A stretch of DNA of 7,002 bases from positions 1 through 7,002 of the forward strand of contig VBAB01000464.1 in the NCBI GenBank assembly GCA_005888525.1, read 5' to 3'. How positions within the stretch are numbered: the first letter of the stretch is position 1; every line of letters begins with the position of its first letter. The notes below the pieces were generated by a model. That model had not been told where the DNA came from. It worked only from the letters and a program-made list of their open reading frames with translations, and searched no databases. This stretch comes from Alphaproteobacteria bacterium (lineage in GTDB: Bacteria; Pseudomonadota; Alphaproteobacteria; Rhizobiales; Hyphomicrobiaceae). Below, one piece after another: positions 5,650 to 7,002 of the stretch. The position numbers and the translations under genes were made by a program.

Positions 5650-7002
5650 ATGATGCACGGCGTGGCCGACAGCGCGCAAAGCCGATCCAATCCGGCGCGC
5701 CTCGCGTTCACGCAATCGATGCCGGTCCGTCTGCACGGGCTCGCCTCCATCGCACCGCAGCTCTCGCGCTATACGCTGGTGAGCGCATTGGCGCTGGCGC
5801 TGGATTTCGCGCTCTATCTCGCCCTGACGAGCCTGGCGGTGTGGCCACCGCTGGCCGGCGTGCTGGGTTACGCGGCCGGAACAGTTCTGCACTACCTGCT
5901 GTCGGTCCGCTTCGTGTTCGATGCCCGCGCCACCGACAAGGCCCATGCGCGCCTGTTCAGCGAGTTCGCCGTCACGGGCGTGAGCGGCATGGCCGCCACG
6001 GCAATCGTCATCGCGGCGGCGACCGATCTCGCAGGTGCCTCTGCCTTGCCGGCCAAGATCCTGGCTGCCGGCGTGAGCTTTCTCCTCGTCTTCGCGCTGC
6101 GCCGAGCCGTAGTGTTCTCGGCGCGCGAAGCGACGGGCGAGGCCGCCGGCGCCCACAGAGAGCTCTTCGCGCGCGTGCATGCCCTGCTGGACGCCCTGGC
6201 TCACAAGCTCGCCCTGCCGGCGCCAGGGCCGGACTTCTACACCCTGCTCGCGGTCATCGGCTGCGCGATGTTCGCATCGGTCGAGATCGCCTATTTCCTG
6301 TTCTCGCCGGCGCCGTCGTTCTTCACGCCGTCTGTCGACGGCTTCGGCGGCACGGCGATCGGCCGCGACTTCCTCAACACCTGGATGGGGGGCCGCTCGG
6401 CGCTGGCGGAGGGCCCGGCGGCCTGGTTCGACTTTCGCGTCTACAACGACCTGTTGCGCGCGCTCATCGGCATCACGGAGAGCTATTTCTGGTCGTATCC
6501 GCCCCACGTCCTGCTGTTCATCTGGCCGTTCGGGCTCATGCCCTATCTTCCGGCCTTCGTGCTGTGGACGCTGGGCGGCTTTGCGCTCTTCCTCTACGCG
6601 GCCGCGGCCGGCGGGGTCGAGCGCAAGCACCTGCTCTTCGTTGCGGTCGCTCCGGCCGTCGCCGTCAACGTCCTCATCGGCCAGAACGGCTTCTTCACGG
6701 CCGCGCTGCTGATCGGCGGTCTCGTCAACCTGGACCGTCGGCCCGTGCTGGCCGGAGTGCTGTTCGGCATCCTCACCATCAAGCCGCAGCTCGGGCTGGT
6801 GCTCCCTCTTGTCCTGATGGCGTCGGGGCGCTGGCGTACAATAGTCGCCGCGGCGGCGACGACGGCCGCGCTCGTGGCGGCCACGTCGTGGCTCTACGGC
6901 GCCGACATCTGGATGGCTTATCTCAGGAACGTCGTGCCGGTGCAGCATTTCCTGCAAGAGCACGGCAACGGCATGCTGTTCCTGCAAATTCCGTCCACGT
7001 TC
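5650..7002 (+). CDS. GtrA-GT87 (DUF2029) fusion membrane protein, partial at right edge
   Basis: An open frame of 451 codons with no stop before the window ends. Residues about 38-157 form a GtrA domain of four membrane helices, opening with L-S-R-Y-T-L-V-S-A and containing L-H-Y-L-L-S-V-R-F-V-F; GtrA-like proteins are thought to flip polyprenyl-phosphate sugars. A charged, helical linker (about 158-196) leads to a GT87/DUF2029 domain: G-R-D-F-L-N-T-W at 238-245 with Asp240 as the likely catalytic acidic residue, W-S-Y-P-P-H at 281-286, G-Q-N-G-F-F at 344-349 and K-P-Q-L-G-L at 378-383. GT87 members are GT-C enzymes using polyprenyl-phosphate sugar donors. ATGs at 5650 and 5653 are both possible, as is M24 at 5719. 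No strong Shine-Dalgarno is seen, so translational coupling to the UGM-like gene, whose stop is 4 bp upstream, is likely. Linked sugar and acceptor are unknown. Confidence 0.85.
   Translation, partial: MMHGVADSAQSRSNPARLAFTQSMPVRLHGLASIAPQLSRYTLVSALALALDFALYLALTSLAVWPPLAGVLGYAAGTVLHYLLSVRFVFDARATDKAHARLFSEFAVTGVSGMAATAIVIAAATDLAGASALPAKILAAGVSFLLVFALRRAVVFSAREATGEAAGAHRELFARVHALLDALAHKLALPAPGPDFYTLLAVIGCAMFASVEIAYFLFSPAPSFFTPSVDGFGGTAIGRDFLNTWMGGRSALAEGPAAWFDFRVYNDLLRALIGITESYFWSYPPHVLLFIWPFGLMPYLPAFVLWTLGGFALFLYAAAAGGVERKHLLFVAVAPAVAVNVLIGQNGFFTAALLIGGLVNLDRRPVLAGVLFGILTIKPQLGLVLPLVLMASGRWRTIVAAAATTAALVAATSWLYGADIWMAYLRNVVPVQHFLQEHGNGMLFLQIPSTF

Noticed and set aside
5548..6987. Long minus-strand open frame of 479 codons opposite the GtrA-GT87 gene
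   Set aside because: It encodes an Arg/Glu/Gln-rich, motif-free sequence typical of the reverse complement of hydrophobic, Leu/Ala-rich membrane protein codons. The plus strand has recognisable GtrA and GT87 motifs.
5719..7002. Start of the GtrA-GT87 protein at the internal ATG at 5719
   Set aside because: It is possible because the GtrA domain begins after it, but the ATG at 5650/5653 sits 4-7 bp after the upstream stop, which fits translational coupling better; I kept the longer form.

Overview
The window reads as a piece of high-GC chromosome, most likely from an alphaproteobacterium of the Hyphomicrobiales/Rhodospirillales type. The reasons are strong G/C bias at third codon positions, a DUF6455-family protein, an FNR/FixK-type box, and a GTCATCCCGGCC-type intergenic palindrome common in that group. 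The assignment is an inference from style, not from a marker gene. No tRNA, rRNA, CRISPR array, transposase, integrase or phage gene is visible.

Layout. (1) Bases 1-1256, minus strand: a probable two-gene operon of an alpha/beta hydrolase of the 3-oxoadipate enol-lactonase (PcaD)-like group, followed 36 bp later by a luciferase-like flavin-dependent oxidoreductase that runs off the left edge. The hydrolase keeps its catalytic triad but seems to lack an internal block of about 23-25 residues. (2) Bases 1257-1551: a divergent intergenic region with a perfect TTGA-N6-TCAA box and three CGGCTTG heptamers. (3) Bases 1552-1971, plus strand: a 139-residue DUF6455 protein with five C-terminal cysteines. 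It ends 10 bp from the convergent stop of the next gene. (4) Bases 1982-3808, minus strand: a polytopic membrane protein resembling GT-C glycosyltransferases of the STT3/AglB type. (5) Bases 3809-4139: a 331-bp divergent intergenic region holding a 107-bp nested palindrome. (6) Bases 4140-7002, plus strand: a UDP-galactopyranose mutase-like flavoprotein and, 4 bp later, a GtrA-GT87 fusion protein that continues past the right edge.

How the parts may fit. Regions 4 and 6 look like an envelope-glycan locus. A UGM-like enzyme would modify a nucleotide sugar. A GtrA domain (a family linked to flipping of polyprenyl-phosphate sugars) is fused to a GT87 domain (a family that uses polyprenyl-phosphate sugar donors on the outer face of the membrane). 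A second GT-C enzyme is encoded divergently. The product and the acceptor cannot be read from the sequence. Regions 1-3 look like separate metabolic and oxygen/redox-responsive functions. The window is mostly ordinary. The points most worth following are the GtrA-GT87 fusion beside a UGM-like gene, the FNR-type box in front of a cysteine-rich DUF6455 gene, and the hydrolase with a missing core segment.
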